From positions 48,240-112,239 of the forward strand of contig NZ_JAFCGY010000019.1 in NCBI RefSeq assembly GCF_016836705.1: 64,000 bases of DNA, in the 5' to 3' direction. Origin of the DNA: Mesorhizobium caraganae. Lineage in GTDB: Bacteria; Pseudomonadota; Alphaproteobacteria; Rhizobiales; Rhizobiaceae. Position 1 is the first letter of the stretch. Each line of letters opens with the position of its first letter. A program made the position numbers and the translations under genes. The notes below the pieces were generated by a model, which was not told the DNA's origin, did no database searches, and saw only the letters and a list, made by a program, of their open reading frames with translations. Positions 1 to 7,891 of this stretch are shown piece after piece.

Positions 1-38
1 CGGGTGTCGGTGCCGTCTCATTTTTCCCTACTGCCTAT

Positions 39-293
39 TCACCACTGCCTATTCCTCTGCCAGCCGATATCCAGCAGTCCCAGCCTGCCCAACTCCCGGT
101 CCATGGCGCGGGCGACATCCTTGCGTTCGCCGCCAATGTCGCGCAGCTCGCGGTCGGAGAGATCCTCGACGTCCTGGTGGACGACATTTTGCTGGGTGAG
201 GTGGATCGCGACCCTGGCGTGACGAAGCCAGTCGAGTACGGCGCGCAACCAAGACGGACGGGCGATCGGTGAATGAAAAGCGACGGTGGACAT
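39..293 (-). CDS. DUF1127 (YjiS-like) small protein
   Basis: Small 84-residue protein with the arginine/aspartate-rich C-terminal half typical of DUF1127: LSDRELRDIGGERKDVARAM lies near residues 44-63. Family members in alphaproteobacteria are small cytosolic proteins, some linked to RNA turnover or phosphate/carbon stress; no function can be read from this sequence. I chose the ATG at 293 (MSTVAFH); an ATG at 305 is an alternative, but the GGAGGA in front of it leaves almost no spacing. The gene is divergent from the LysR gene at 424, so the two may share the roughly 130-bp promoter region. Confidence 0.75.
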   Translation of the reverse strand: MSTVAFHSPIARPSWLRAVLDWLRHARVAIHLTQQNVVHQDVEDLSDRELRDIGGERKDVARAMDRELGRLGLLDIGWQRNRQW

Positions 294-423
294 GGTGTGA
301 TCCATTCCTCCGGATATCAAATCCGGTTTGATGGTGTTTCGATTGCGTCCATCATGTCGGATTGAAAGAAAAAGGAGAAACGAGTAGTTTTCTCCATATC
401 ATCAAGTTTTATTTGGAGATCAA

Positions 424-1374
424 TTGGCCCGCCTGCTGCCCGGAACCCGCGCACTGAGGACGCTGGAAGCGGCGGCCCGACACCTCAATTTCACCCGGGC
501 CGCGGATGAGCTTGGGCTGACGCCGGCCGCGGTCAGCCACCAGATCAAGGAAATCGAGGATCAGCTCGGCATCGTTCTGTTTACCCGCACCAGCCGGACC
601 ATCCGGTTGACCGAGGCAGGCACGGTGCTGTTCGAAGCCTCGCTCGATGCGCTCGACCTGCTCAACCGGGCGGTGTCGCGGGCACAAAAGATGACGCGCG
701 GCATGGCGCTCGTGAAAATTACGCTCGACCCGCAGTTTGCGACCAAATGGCTGATGCGGCGTGTCGACGATTTCCGCAAGCATCAACCCGGGATCGAACT
801 TCGCTTCGACATCACCTATGAAGTGCGCGATTTCGATCGCGACGACGTCGATATCGGCATTCGCTTCGGCACCGGGAAATATCCGGGCATTGTCAGCCAC
901 CGTCTGTTCGACAACATCATCATTCCGGTGTGCAGCCCGGCTTTGCTGACCTCCGGTCCACCGCTTCGAGAGCCGCGCGACCTGTTCCGGCACACGCTTG
1001 CCCATATCGTATGGGCGCGCCAGGGCGTGACCTGGCCGAACTGGCGCATGTGGATGGCGGCGGCCGGCATCGACGATTTTGATGACAGCCGGACCATCGT
1101 TTTCGGCTCTTCGTCAGATGCGGTGCAGGCGGCGCTCGACGGCAATGCGGTGGCGCTCGCCGATTTCGCCATGGTGGCCAACGACCTGTCGGAGGGACGG
1201 CTGGTGCGGCCATTCGAACTCGGCCTCAAGGTCGCGGCCGAGTTCGCCTATTTCCTGGTTTATCCAGCCGCGTCGGCAAACGATGCCAGGATCATCGCGT
1301 TCAAGGACTGGATCCTGGGCGAAGTCCACAACCCGCAGCCGGACCCGACGCGCCGGACTTGGGACGAGTTATAG
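424..1374 (+). CDS. LysR-family transcriptional regulator (GcvA-like)
   Basis: 316-residue DNA-binding regulator. The N-terminal winged helix-turn-helix covers about residues 5-65 (LRTLEAAARHLNFTRAADEL, then LTPAAVSHQIKEIE), and the rest is a periplasmic-binding-like effector domain. Opening with an LPGTRALRTLEAAARHLNFT-type segment is characteristic of the GcvA/AmpR branch. The start is a TTG at 424, supported by GGAG at 415-418; no ATG lies nearby. Divergent from the DUF1127 gene, which is a plausible but unproven target. The effector is unknown. Confidence 0.88.
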   Translation: MARLLPGTRALRTLEAAARHLNFTRAADELGLTPAAVSHQIKEIEDQLGIVLFTRTSRTIRLTEAGTVLFEASLDALDLLNRAVSRAQKMTRGMALVKITLDPQFATKWLMRRVDDFRKHQPGIELRFDITYEVRDFDRDDVDIGIRFGTGKYPGIVSHRLFDNIIIPVCSPALLTSGPPLREPRDLFRHTLAHIVWARQGVTWPNWRMWMAAAGIDDFDDSRTIVFGSSSDAVQAALDGNAVALADFAMVANDLSEGRLVRPFELGLKVAAEFAYFLVYPAASANDARIIAFKDWILGEVHNPQPDPTRRTWDEL

Positions 1375-1397
1375 GTCATCCTCGACTTTGGAAGGTC

Positions 1398-1820
1398 TCA
1401 GCCGGCGACGACCGGTGCGCCGAACCAGCCGATCACCGCGCCGATGATCAAAAGCACGCCGAGCCAGTGGCCGCCGTCGATCAGGGTCAGGTCCCAGCCG
1501 AAATTCTCATAGCGGTGGTTGGCCGTCAGCGTCGTTGCGACAAAGCCGAGCCAGAGGACGAAGCCGAAGACCAGGCCGGCGGTAAGGGCCGGCTCGCCGC
1601 CGGTCATGGCGCCGACAACCAGAGCAACAACCAGCGCCATGATGAGTTCGGCAATGAAGGAGATGACGAAGGGCAGCTTCGACTTGCTCATCGTCGCCGG
1701 ATCGAGCTTGGCCGCCTTCAGCCACGGCTTGCTCAAAGCCATGTACCAGACGGCGCCGAACAGCCACGCCACCACGGCCGCGACAACGACCGCCAGCCAG
1801 TTCACTGCTGAAAAATCCAT
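1398..1820 (-). CDS. DUF1761 domain membrane protein
   Basis: 140-residue integral membrane protein with four hydrophobic spans: about residues 8-28 (WLAVVVAAVVAWLFGAVWYM), 50-75, 80-102 and 118-138. The N-terminal NW..V..A....W..GA.WY pattern and length match DUF1761, a family of unknown function found in many bacteria. Start chosen at the ATG at 1820 because GGAGG sits six bases upstream; an upstream in-frame start at 1835 lacks a site. It converges with the LysR gene (24 bases between stops). Confidence 0.82.
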   Translation of the reverse strand: MDFSAVNWLAVVVAAVVAWLFGAVWYMALSKPWLKAAKLDPATMSKSKLPFVISFIAELIMALVVALVVGAMTGGEPALTAGLVFGFVLWLGFVATTLTANHRYENFGWDLTLIDGGHWLGVLLIIGAVIGWFGAPVVAG

Positions 1821-1927
1821 AAAGTCCTCCCTCAAGCATGTCGCCCAAAAGTGTTGAGCGGTCTTGGGATAACGACATGCGTATTCTCAAATCAATCCCG
1901 CGATGGAATGCCTGTTCGGCAGCGCCG

Positions 1928-2584
1928 TCAAGCGAAGCGCCAGACGGTGGTGCGCTTGACCAGGGAATCCTCCAGCGCCCGCGTCACCGCCACTTCGTAG
2001 ACGGCCAGCGGCTCCAGGCCTGCCTTCGGCATGTAGGAGCGGCCGGGATCGCCGACGAGGATGTCGGCGCCGCGCGCCTTCAGTGTCGAAAACCACGGCA
2101 TCAGCGTGTCGGCGAAAGATCTGTCGTAGAAGACGTCGCCGGCCAGCACCACATCCCAGCCGGCATCGGTGCCGATGCAGTCGGTGCCGCAAAATTCGAT
2201 GGCAACGCCGTTGGCCTCGGCATTGAGGCGGATCGCCGTTTCGCAGAACGGGTCGATGTCGGTGGCGATCACTTGTGAAGCACCGGCCTTGGCGGCGGCG
2301 ATGGCGACAAGCCCGGAGCCGGAAGCGAAGTCGAGCACACGTTTGCCGCGCACTTCAGACGGGTTGTCGAGGATATAGCGGGCAAGACCCTGGCCACCGG
2401 CCCAGGCAAAGGCCCAGAAGGGTGGCGGCAAGCCGATTTCGGTCAACTCGTCCTCGGTTCGCTGCCAGAGGTCATGCGCCTCGTCGGCAAGGCGCAGAAA
2501 AATTTCCGGCACGTGCGGCGGCGTCATCAGCGCCGTGTTGTCGAGAATGAACTTTTTCGCGCTGTTCGGCGTGAGGACCGTCAC
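1928..2584 (-). CDS. Class I SAM-dependent protein methyltransferase (ETFB-lysine methyltransferase-like)
   Basis: 218-residue Rossmann-fold methyltransferase. SAM motif I is VLDFASGSGLVAIAAAKAGA, with acidic ATDID and later DVVLAGDVFYD, which matches the METTL20/EtfB-lysine and PrmA-like group. LPPPFWAFAWAGGQGLARYIL before motif I is typical of this family. The target protein cannot be told from sequence. The start is a GTG at 2584 overlapping the stop of the upstream EVE gene as GTGA, implying translational coupling; longer in-frame starts run into the EVE gene. Confidence 0.82.
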   Translation of the reverse strand: MTVLTPNSAKKFILDNTALMTPPHVPEIFLRLADEAHDLWQRTEDELTEIGLPPPFWAFAWAGGQGLARYILDNPSEVRGKRVLDFASGSGLVAIAAAKAGASQVIATDIDPFCETAIRLNAEANGVAIEFCGTDCIGTDAGWDVVLAGDVFYDRSFADTLMPWFSTLKARGADILVGDPGRSYMPKAGLEPLAVYEVAVTRALEDSLVKRTTVWRFA

Positions 2585-3006
2585 GGAGCGGGCGTCAGGC
2601 CGCCCATGCGGCAGACTTCCTTCCATTCGGCCGGAGTCACCGGCTGCACGGAAAGTCGCCCGAGCCTGACCAGCGCCATCTCGGCGAGTTTCGGATTGGC
2701 CTTGACCTGTTCCAGCGTCGGCGGGTTCGGCACGTCCATGAAGGCGCGGATGTCGACACATTCCCAGCGCGGGTCGTCGGTTGTCGAGTCGGGATGGGCA
2801 AGCGCGCAGACTTCGGCAATGCCGACGACGTTCAGCCCCTCATTGGAATGGTAGAAGAAGCCGAGATCGCCGATCTGCATCGCCTTCATGTTGTTGCGCG
2901 CCGCATAGTTGCGCACGCCATCCCATTGCGTGCCAGCCTTGCCTTTCGCCTTCAGCGCTTCGAAGGAAAAGACCGAAGGTTCGGATTTGAACAGCCAATA
3001 GTTCAT
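2581..3006 (-). CDS. EVE domain-containing protein (thymocyte nuclear protein 1-like)
   Basis: 141-residue single-domain EVE (PUA-like) protein. It opens MNYWLFKSEPSVFSFE and has WDGVRNYAARNNMKAM and GDLGFFYHSNEG, the core of the fold that cradles modified bases in DNA or RNA. Length equals that of stand-alone bacterial EVE proteins. ATG at 3006 was chosen because the MNYW start is the family norm. The stop overlaps the start of the downstream methyltransferase; the YciI gene lies 31 bp upstream, so the three may be co-transcribed. The ligand is unknown. Confidence 0.9.
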   Translation of the reverse strand: MNYWLFKSEPSVFSFEALKAKGKAGTQWDGVRNYAARNNMKAMQIGDLGFFYHSNEGLNVVGIAEVCALAHPDSTTDDPRWECVDIRAFMDVPNPPTLEQVKANPKLAEMALVRLGRLSVQPVTPAEWKEVCRMGGLTPAP

Positions 3007-3037
3007 GTCTTTGCTCCTCCGTGGACCGTGGCCCGAA

Positions 3038-3334
3038 TTAACTAGCGGCCGGCTTGTTGAAGGTCCAGTTCCACTGGCGGATTTCGACTGTTTCAAACAG
3101 CCCGGCCTTGGCATAGGGGTCGGCGGCCGACAGCGCCTGCGCACCGGCCAGATCCGGCGCCTCGACCACGGCGAGGGTGCCGTTCGGCTTGCCGTCGGCA
3201 TCGAGGAACGGACCGGCAAAGGCCAGTGTCTTGTCGGCGTTCAGGCCCTCGAGAAAGGCGACGTGGGCGGGCCGCGTGTCGACGCGCACCTGCAGGCTGC
3301 CGGGCTTGTCCTTGCAAATCAACGCAAACAGCAT
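3038..3334 (-). CDS. YciI family protein
   Basis: 98-residue small alpha/beta ferredoxin-like protein. It begins MLFALICKDKPGS and has the conserved R..H..FL segment (RPAHVAFLEGL) and AGPF, then an SADPYAKAGLF motif in which His and Asp form the proposed active site of YciI. The family is related to muconolactone isomerases and dehydrochlorinases, but most members have no known reaction. First gene of the presumed YciI-EVE-methyltransferase unit. Confidence 0.88.
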   Translation of the reverse strand: MLFALICKDKPGSLQVRVDTRPAHVAFLEGLNADKTLAFAGPFLDADGKPNGTLAVVEAPDLAGAQALSAADPYAKAGLFETVEIRQWNWTFNKPAAS

Positions 3335-3721
3335 GCTTTCAAAACTCCGGGTTGGGATTGTGACTACAGTTCGCCTTGAACTGCCGAAACCGCGTTTTTT
3401 GCTTTTATGGTGCCTTCGGGTCAATGCCAAATGACGATCTGTCGCGTTGGATCTCCACCCGCTCAAGCCAAGGCATTGAAATGATTGATACACTTGAGTT
3501 TGATGAAAGTCACAGACGATACCGCTTCGCCCGAAAGAGTAAACTCAGGCAACAGCGCTGCATTGCGAAAAAATAGCGTGTGGCGTTTACCAGTGCCGCT
3601 TATGAAAGAGGGGACTGATATTTCGTAAATTCAAAAATAATCAATTTTCGATACGCAACACTCCAGCGGGTCAATTGTGAGGATGGGCTGGTTCTTCCAG
3701 AACGCCTGAATAGAGGACGCA
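3335..3721. other. Intergenic region upstream of the glycan cluster
   Basis: 387 bases between the divergent YciI gene and the GT2 gene. It is visibly more AT-rich than its surroundings, most strongly at about 3620-3660. I see no convincing coding sequence: short open frames here lack codon bias and a ribosome site. The AT-rich block followed by AGAGGAC just before the ATG at 3722 suggests that the promoter and leader of the glycan operon lie here, but I cannot assign -35/-10 boxes with confidence. Confidence 0.5.
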
Positions 3722-4975
3722 ATGGAGAGCATCGCGCACAGCACGACAATTCGGATCGACGACGCCACGCCTGCTTCCGCGGCCAGCATGGAGACCGAGC
3801 GTGTCCTCGTCTCGGCAATCATTCCTTGCCTGAACGAAGAATTGACGATCGGCATCTGCATCCGCAAAGCCCTCGATGCCTTCTCCAGACGCGGTATCAA
3901 GGGGGAAGTCGTCGTCGGCGACAATGGCTCCACGGACAAGTCGGTGGAGATTGCGCAAAAGCTGGGAGCGCGGGTCGTCCATCAGCCGGTAAAGGGCTAT
4001 GGCGCGGCAATCAGCGCTGCAGTTGAAGCGGCCGAAGGCAAATACCTCATCATGGCCGATGCCGATGATTCCTACGACTGGAGCCAATTGGGCGATTTCA
4101 TCGATGGGTTGGAATTGGGTGCGGACTTTGTCATGGGCAATCGGTTCGCCGGCGGTATCGAGCCGGGCGCCATGCCGCTACTGCATCGCTACCTGGGCAA
4201 TCCCGTCCTGTCCACCATCGCTCGCTGGCTGCACAAATCTCCGATCCGCGACTTCCATTGCGGCATGCGCGGCTTCACTCGAGAGGCATTTCAGAAAATC
4301 GGCGCACGCTCGACGGGAATGGAATTCGCCTCGGAAATGATCATCAATGCGCATCGCGCCGGACTCGACATTCGAGAAGTGCCGATCAAGCTCCATCCCG
4401 ACAAGCGCGACCGCGCGCCGCATCTGCGTTCCTTCCGCGACGGCTGGCGCCATTTGCGGCTCATCATCGCTCATGCACCGGACACGCTATACCTTATACC
4501 TGGCCTTACCCTGCTGGTGACGGGTACTGTAGGCTTGGCTTTGCTTTCGGCCGGCCCGATTCAGTTTAACGGGCATTATTTCGGCATCCATTTTGTCGCG
4601 CTTGCGTCCATGTCAACGCTCATCGGACTGTCCGCGACACTGCTGGGCATGTTGGCCAAAGTGGCCATCGCCATCTATCACCCGGTTCAGAAAGGACGCG
4701 TCGTCCCCTGGCTCAAACGAGGGCGCCCGCTGGAATGGCTGGTTGGCGGAGGTGTCTTGATCTTTGCCGGAGGGTTCGCGGTAAATCTGCTCCTCGCTCT
4801 CCAGTGGTTGCTTGTCGATGAACCGATGCAGCAGTCCGTGCACCTCATATTCACCAGCAGCACTGCGTGCGTGGCCGGCGTGCTGATGACACTGTCCGGT
4901 TTCGTGCTGAAGCTGCTGCTTGATAGTCTTGGCGATCCGCTTCTTTCCGAGTTTCGCCGGCTTGTGCGTAGGTAA
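3722..4975 (+). CDS. Membrane-anchored family 2 glycosyltransferase (polyprenyl-phosphate sugar synthase, GtrB/DPM-like)
   Basis: 417-residue enzyme. A GT-A domain (about residues 30-260) has SAIIPCLNEE, VVGDNGSTDKS and the metal-binding MADADDSYD motif, as in dolichyl/polyprenyl-phosphate mannose or glucose synthases. The C-terminal part carries four hydrophobic spans (near 262-290, 300-325, 342-368 and 377-400), more than the two of classical GtrB. Expected role: charging undecaprenyl or decaprenyl phosphate with one sugar at the inner membrane. First gene of a six-gene run with overlapping starts and stops; the GtrA flippase and a polytopic transferase downstream support a Gtr-type job. 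Sugar unknown. Confidence 0.85.
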   Translation: MESIAHSTTIRIDDATPASAASMETERVLVSAIIPCLNEELTIGICIRKALDAFSRRGIKGEVVVGDNGSTDKSVEIAQKLGARVVHQPVKGYGAAISAAVEAAEGKYLIMADADDSYDWSQLGDFIDGLELGADFVMGNRFAGGIEPGAMPLLHRYLGNPVLSTIARWLHKSPIRDFHCGMRGFTREAFQKIGARSTGMEFASEMIINAHRAGLDIREVPIKLHPDKRDRAPHLRSFRDGWRHLRLIIAHAPDTLYLIPGLTLLVTGTVGLALLSAGPIQFNGHYFGIHFVALASMSTLIGLSATLLGMLAKVAIAIYHPVQKGRVVPWLKRGRPLEWLVGGGVLIFAGGFAVNLLLALQWLLVDEPMQQSVHLIFTSSTACVAGVLMTLSGFVLKLLLDSLGDPLLSEFRRLVRR

Positions 4976-4984
4976 GCTCGCAAC

Positions 4985-5674
4985 ATGAAAGCAAGCAGGG
5001 CTTCTCCGCGTATCTGGGATACCGACTGGCTGATACTGCGCGGGCTCGCCAGGCTGCTCAAGGAGCAGGCACGCGCCCATGTCAGGCCGGAAACACTGAT
5101 GGTCGATCTGGGTTGCGGAGACATGCCCTATGCCCGGATGATGCGGGAGATGCGGATCGACTATCGTGGCGCGGATATCGACGATGGCGGATCGCTGCGG
5201 ATCGATGAGCGTGGCCGGGTGCCGCTTGCCGATGGCGCCGCGGGCGCGGTCCTCTCAGTCCAGGTCCTGGAACATGTACGCGACCTCGACGCTTATTGCG
5301 CCGAAATCAGCCGGCTGCTGCGCGATGACGGTGTTCTGTTGTTATCCACGCATGGCACCTGGCTGTATCATCCTCACCCGGAAGATCATCGCCGCTGGAC
5401 ACGAACAGGCCTGATTGCCGATCTTGGGGATCGCGGCCTGGTTGTCGAGGACGTCAAGGCTATCGCCGGCCCGCTGGCCACGACCACGCTGATCCGTCTG
5501 ACAGGCTTTGCCTTCTTCCTGCGCCGCATCCCTGTTTTTGGGGGCGCTTTCGCGTCGCTGCTGGCCGTGCTCATGAACCTGCGCGCGCTGCTGGAAGACG
5601 CCATCACGCCAGCGTCGATACGCGACGACAATGGGTGCGTATTCCTCGTTCGGGCACATAAGGCGATCGCATGA
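4985..5674 (+). CDS. Class I SAM-dependent methyltransferase
   Basis: 229-residue methyltransferase. Motif I is VDLGCGDMPYARMM, followed by YRGADID, SVQVLEHVRD and LLLSTHGTWLYHPHPEDHRR; the H-P-x-P-x-D-x-R-R-W-T stretch marks a subgroup common in polysaccharide clusters. It begins 9 bases after the GT2 stop and its end overlaps the GtrA start by 4 bases, so it belongs to the same transcript. Methylation of a sugar or of a lipid-linked intermediate is the natural inference; nothing in the sequence shows the acceptor. Confidence 0.82.
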   Translation: MKASRASPRIWDTDWLILRGLARLLKEQARAHVRPETLMVDLGCGDMPYARMMREMRIDYRGADIDDGGSLRIDERGRVPLADGAAGAVLSVQVLEHVRDLDAYCAEISRLLRDDGVLLLSTHGTWLYHPHPEDHRRWTRTGLIADLGDRGLVVEDVKAIAGPLATTTLIRLTGFAFFLRRIPVFGGAFASLLAVLMNLRALLEDAITPASIRDDNGCVFLVRAHKAIA

Positions 5675-6063
5675 ACATGCGTGCGCCTTCCACTTACGTC
5701 GTTGTGGCGGCGCTGTGTCTCGCGCTTCACAACGCGGTGATGATTCTTTCGGACCGTGCTGGATCGCCTTTATGGCTGGCGGTCCTGTTGTCCTTCGGGA
5801 TTGTAGCGGCAACCGGCTACGCCCTGCATGGCGTTTTCACGTTCCGCCAGCCCTTGGCTCTGCCCGGCTTTGCAAGATATCTGCTGGCGATGTCGGCCAA
5901 CGTTCCGCTGGCGTTCATCTTCACCTGGTTCTGGCGCGACTGGACAGGTCTGGCGATGCCTGTCGCGGCGCCGCTTGCGTCGATCTGCATGCTGGCGATC
6001 AACTTTGCGCTCAGCCGCTGGGCGATCGGCGCGCCAAAATCCACATCCGTCAGAAACCCATGA
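5671..6063 (+). CDS. GtrA family membrane protein (putative lipid-linked sugar flippase)
   Basis: 130-residue protein with four transmembrane spans (about 8-28, 33-52, 68-90 and 95-115), the size and topology of GtrA/DPMS-associated proteins. ATGYALHGVFTFR and INFALSRWAI resemble the two conserved GtrA segments. GtrA homologues are thought to move polyprenyl-phosphate sugars across the inner membrane. It sits between two methyltransferase genes, overlapping both by 4 bases (ATGA junctions), and close to a GT2 synthase, its usual functional partner. Confidence 0.85.
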   Translation: MNMRAPSTYVVVAALCLALHNAVMILSDRAGSPLWLAVLLSFGIVAATGYALHGVFTFRQPLALPGFARYLLAMSANVPLAFIFTWFWRDWTGLAMPVAAPLASICMLAINFALSRWAIGAPKSTSVRNP

Positions 6064-6728
6064 ATTTCCAGATGACGATGCCCTCCATCGATCCGCACCT
6101 CCTGCAGGGTATCATGTCGCGCCATCTCGCCATGTACCGGAGCAAAGTGCCGTTCTATCAAGCCACGATGCTCGACAGCTTGCGTCAAGTGTGGGCTGGC
6201 GATCATCGCAGGCTGCTGGATGTCGGTGGCGGTACAGGCGTAATTGCGCAAGCCATGTATGAGCTGTTTCCGCTGGAAGAAATACAAACGGTGGATCTTG
6301 TCGACCGTTTCTGCCCTTCGCTAAGCGTGTCCACACGCCTGTATGACGGCAAGACGTTGCCCTTCAGGGACGATGCGTTCGACGCGGCAACGCTCAACAA
6401 CGTCATGCATCACGTGCCGCTTGCGGCGCGAGCAGCGCTTCTCAAAGAGATCCGGCGGGTGGTGGATGGACCGCTCTATATCAAGGACCATGAAAGCCTG
6501 CATGCGGTGGATCGTCTACGCCTCATGGCAATGGACGCCATTGGAAACATCCCGTTCGGCGGAATGGTATGGGCGCGTTACCTTGATCGTGCCGAGTGGG
6601 AGAGGCTCGCCGCCGAGAGCGGCTATCGCATAGCCGCACGCGGGGCGCCGTTGCGATATCGCAAAGGCCTCTACGGATGGCTGTTTCCGAACCGCCTTGA
6701 GATTACGCTCCGTCTGGAGCGGGTTTGA
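6060..6728 (+). CDS. Class I SAM-dependent methyltransferase
   Basis: 222-residue methyltransferase. Motif I is LLDVGGGTGVIAQAMYELFP, then TLPFRDDAFDAATLNNVMHH, typical of Methyltransf_11/25 enzymes. It contains GPLYIKDHES and the terminal half has a basic patch. The ATG at 6060 overlaps the GtrA stop; longer in-frame starts would run through GtrA and are rejected. The stop overlaps the TTG start of the next gene. Together with the methyltransferase at 4985 this makes two methyl transfers in one glycan pathway. Acceptor unknown. Confidence 0.8.
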   Translation: MNFQMTMPSIDPHLLQGIMSRHLAMYRSKVPFYQATMLDSLRQVWAGDHRRLLDVGGGTGVIAQAMYELFPLEEIQTVDLVDRFCPSLSVSTRLYDGKTLPFRDDAFDAATLNNVMHHVPLAARAALLKEIRRVVDGPLYIKDHESLHAVDRLRLMAMDAIGNIPFGGMVWARYLDRAEWERLAAESGYRIAARGAPLRYRKGLYGWLFPNRLEITLRLERV

Positions 6729-7891
6729 CGGGCAAGCCCTTGCGGATTTTGACGGTAAGCCACTTCTTCGAGACGCATGGCGGCGGCATAGAGCGCGTCG
6801 CCGGGCATCTTTGCCGCCGGTTCGCGGATAACGGCATCGAAGCGTCCTGGGCTGCAAGCGATGCCGACCTGCCGCCCGAGGGAAAAGTGGATGCGGTGCC
6901 GATTGCCTGCCTTCAGCCGATGGAAAAACGCAACGGCCTGCCGATGCCCATACCTCGTATGCGAGGAATAGCGGAATTGGCGCGCGCAGTGCGCGGCAGT
7001 GATTCGGTGGTGATGCATGATGCGCTCTACGCTACGTCGATCCTGGCAATGGTGGCGGCCAAAATTTACCGCAAGCGAACAGTGCTTGTTCAACACATTG
7101 CCAGCGTTCCGTTCTCTTCGCGTATCCTGCGCTTCGCGATGGCGCTCGCAAACCGTCTCGTGACGCGGCCTATGCTAAGGGCGGCGGATGCTCGCGTCTT
7201 TATCAGTGACACGGTGCGCCATGAGTTGCTGGGAACGCCCGCGCGGCACTCTTACAGGCTGCTTTTCAACGGGGTTGACCACAGCCTTTTCCATCCGTCG
7301 CGGGACAAGACCGGCGATGGGGGCTCTCCGGCGCGAGGACGTCGCGTTCTTTTCGTTGGCCGTTACGTCGAGAAAAAGGGACTGTCGGTGATCCGCGCGC
7401 TGGCGACCTTGCGACCCGATCTCGAATTTTCGCTGGCGGGCGCCGGCTCGATCAGACCCAGCGCCTGGGGACTTGGCAATGTTCGTGACCTGGGCACTCG
7501 GACGCCCATGGAGTTGGCGGACCTCTATCGCACGGCAGATCTCTTGCTGCTGCCAAGCGTCGGTGAAGGGTATCCGCTTGTCATACAAGAGGCGATGGCC
7601 TGCGGCCTCCCGGTGATCTGCGGCGCTCCGGTCCACCTTGCCGACCCCGATGCAGCGGTCTGGCTGCGTGGTGTGAACATCGACCTTAGAGATCCCCAAG
7701 GGTCAGCGCGTCGCTGTGCTGACGCGATCGATGGTCTTGCCCTGACTGCAGCCGAACGTGATGCGATGGCTGCCCATGCCCTGGCGCACTACGATTGGGA
7801 AAGGATGGCCCGCAGAGTGATCGCCTTGGCGTGCAATAGCCAAGCGGTGGCACCGACAGAGAACCGGCAAGGGAACGTTGCCGATGAATGA
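6725..7891 (+). CDS. Family 4 glycosyltransferase
   Basis: 388-residue GT-B retaining glycosyltransferase. The N-terminal domain opens LRILTVSHFFETHGGGIERV (the glycine-rich acceptor loop); the C-terminal nucleotide-sugar domain has VLFVGRYVEKKGL and the E-x7-E motif in GEGYPLVIQEAMACGLP. The start is a TTG at 6725 overlapping the previous stop (TTGA), with no ATG close by. Cytosolic and probably membrane-associated; it would add a sugar to a lipid-linked acceptor using NDP-sugar. Sugar and acceptor unknown. Confidence 0.86.
   Translation: MTGKPLRILTVSHFFETHGGGIERVAGHLCRRFADNGIEASWAASDADLPPEGKVDAVPIACLQPMEKRNGLPMPIPRMRGIAELARAVRGSDSVVMHDALYATSILAMVAAKIYRKRTVLVQHIASVPFSSRILRFAMALANRLVTRPMLRAADARVFISDTVRHELLGTPARHSYRLLFNGVDHSLFHPSRDKTGDGGSPARGRRVLFVGRYVEKKGLSVIRALATLRPDLEFSLAGAGSIRPSAWGLGNVRDLGTRTPMELADLYRTADLLLLPSVGEGYPLVIQEAMACGLPVICGAPVHLADPDAAVWLRGVNIDLRDPQGSARRCADAIDGLALTAAERDAMAAHALAHYDWERMARRVIALACNSQAVAPTENRQGNVADE

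Noticed and set aside
3376..3576. 66-residue open frame in the AT-rich gap
   Set aside because: No ribosome site, low-complexity Arg/Ser composition, no family resemblance.
5631..6059. Long N-terminal extension of the second methyltransferase
   Set aside because: It would run out of frame through the whole GtrA gene; the ATG at 6060 with an ATGA overlap explains the start.
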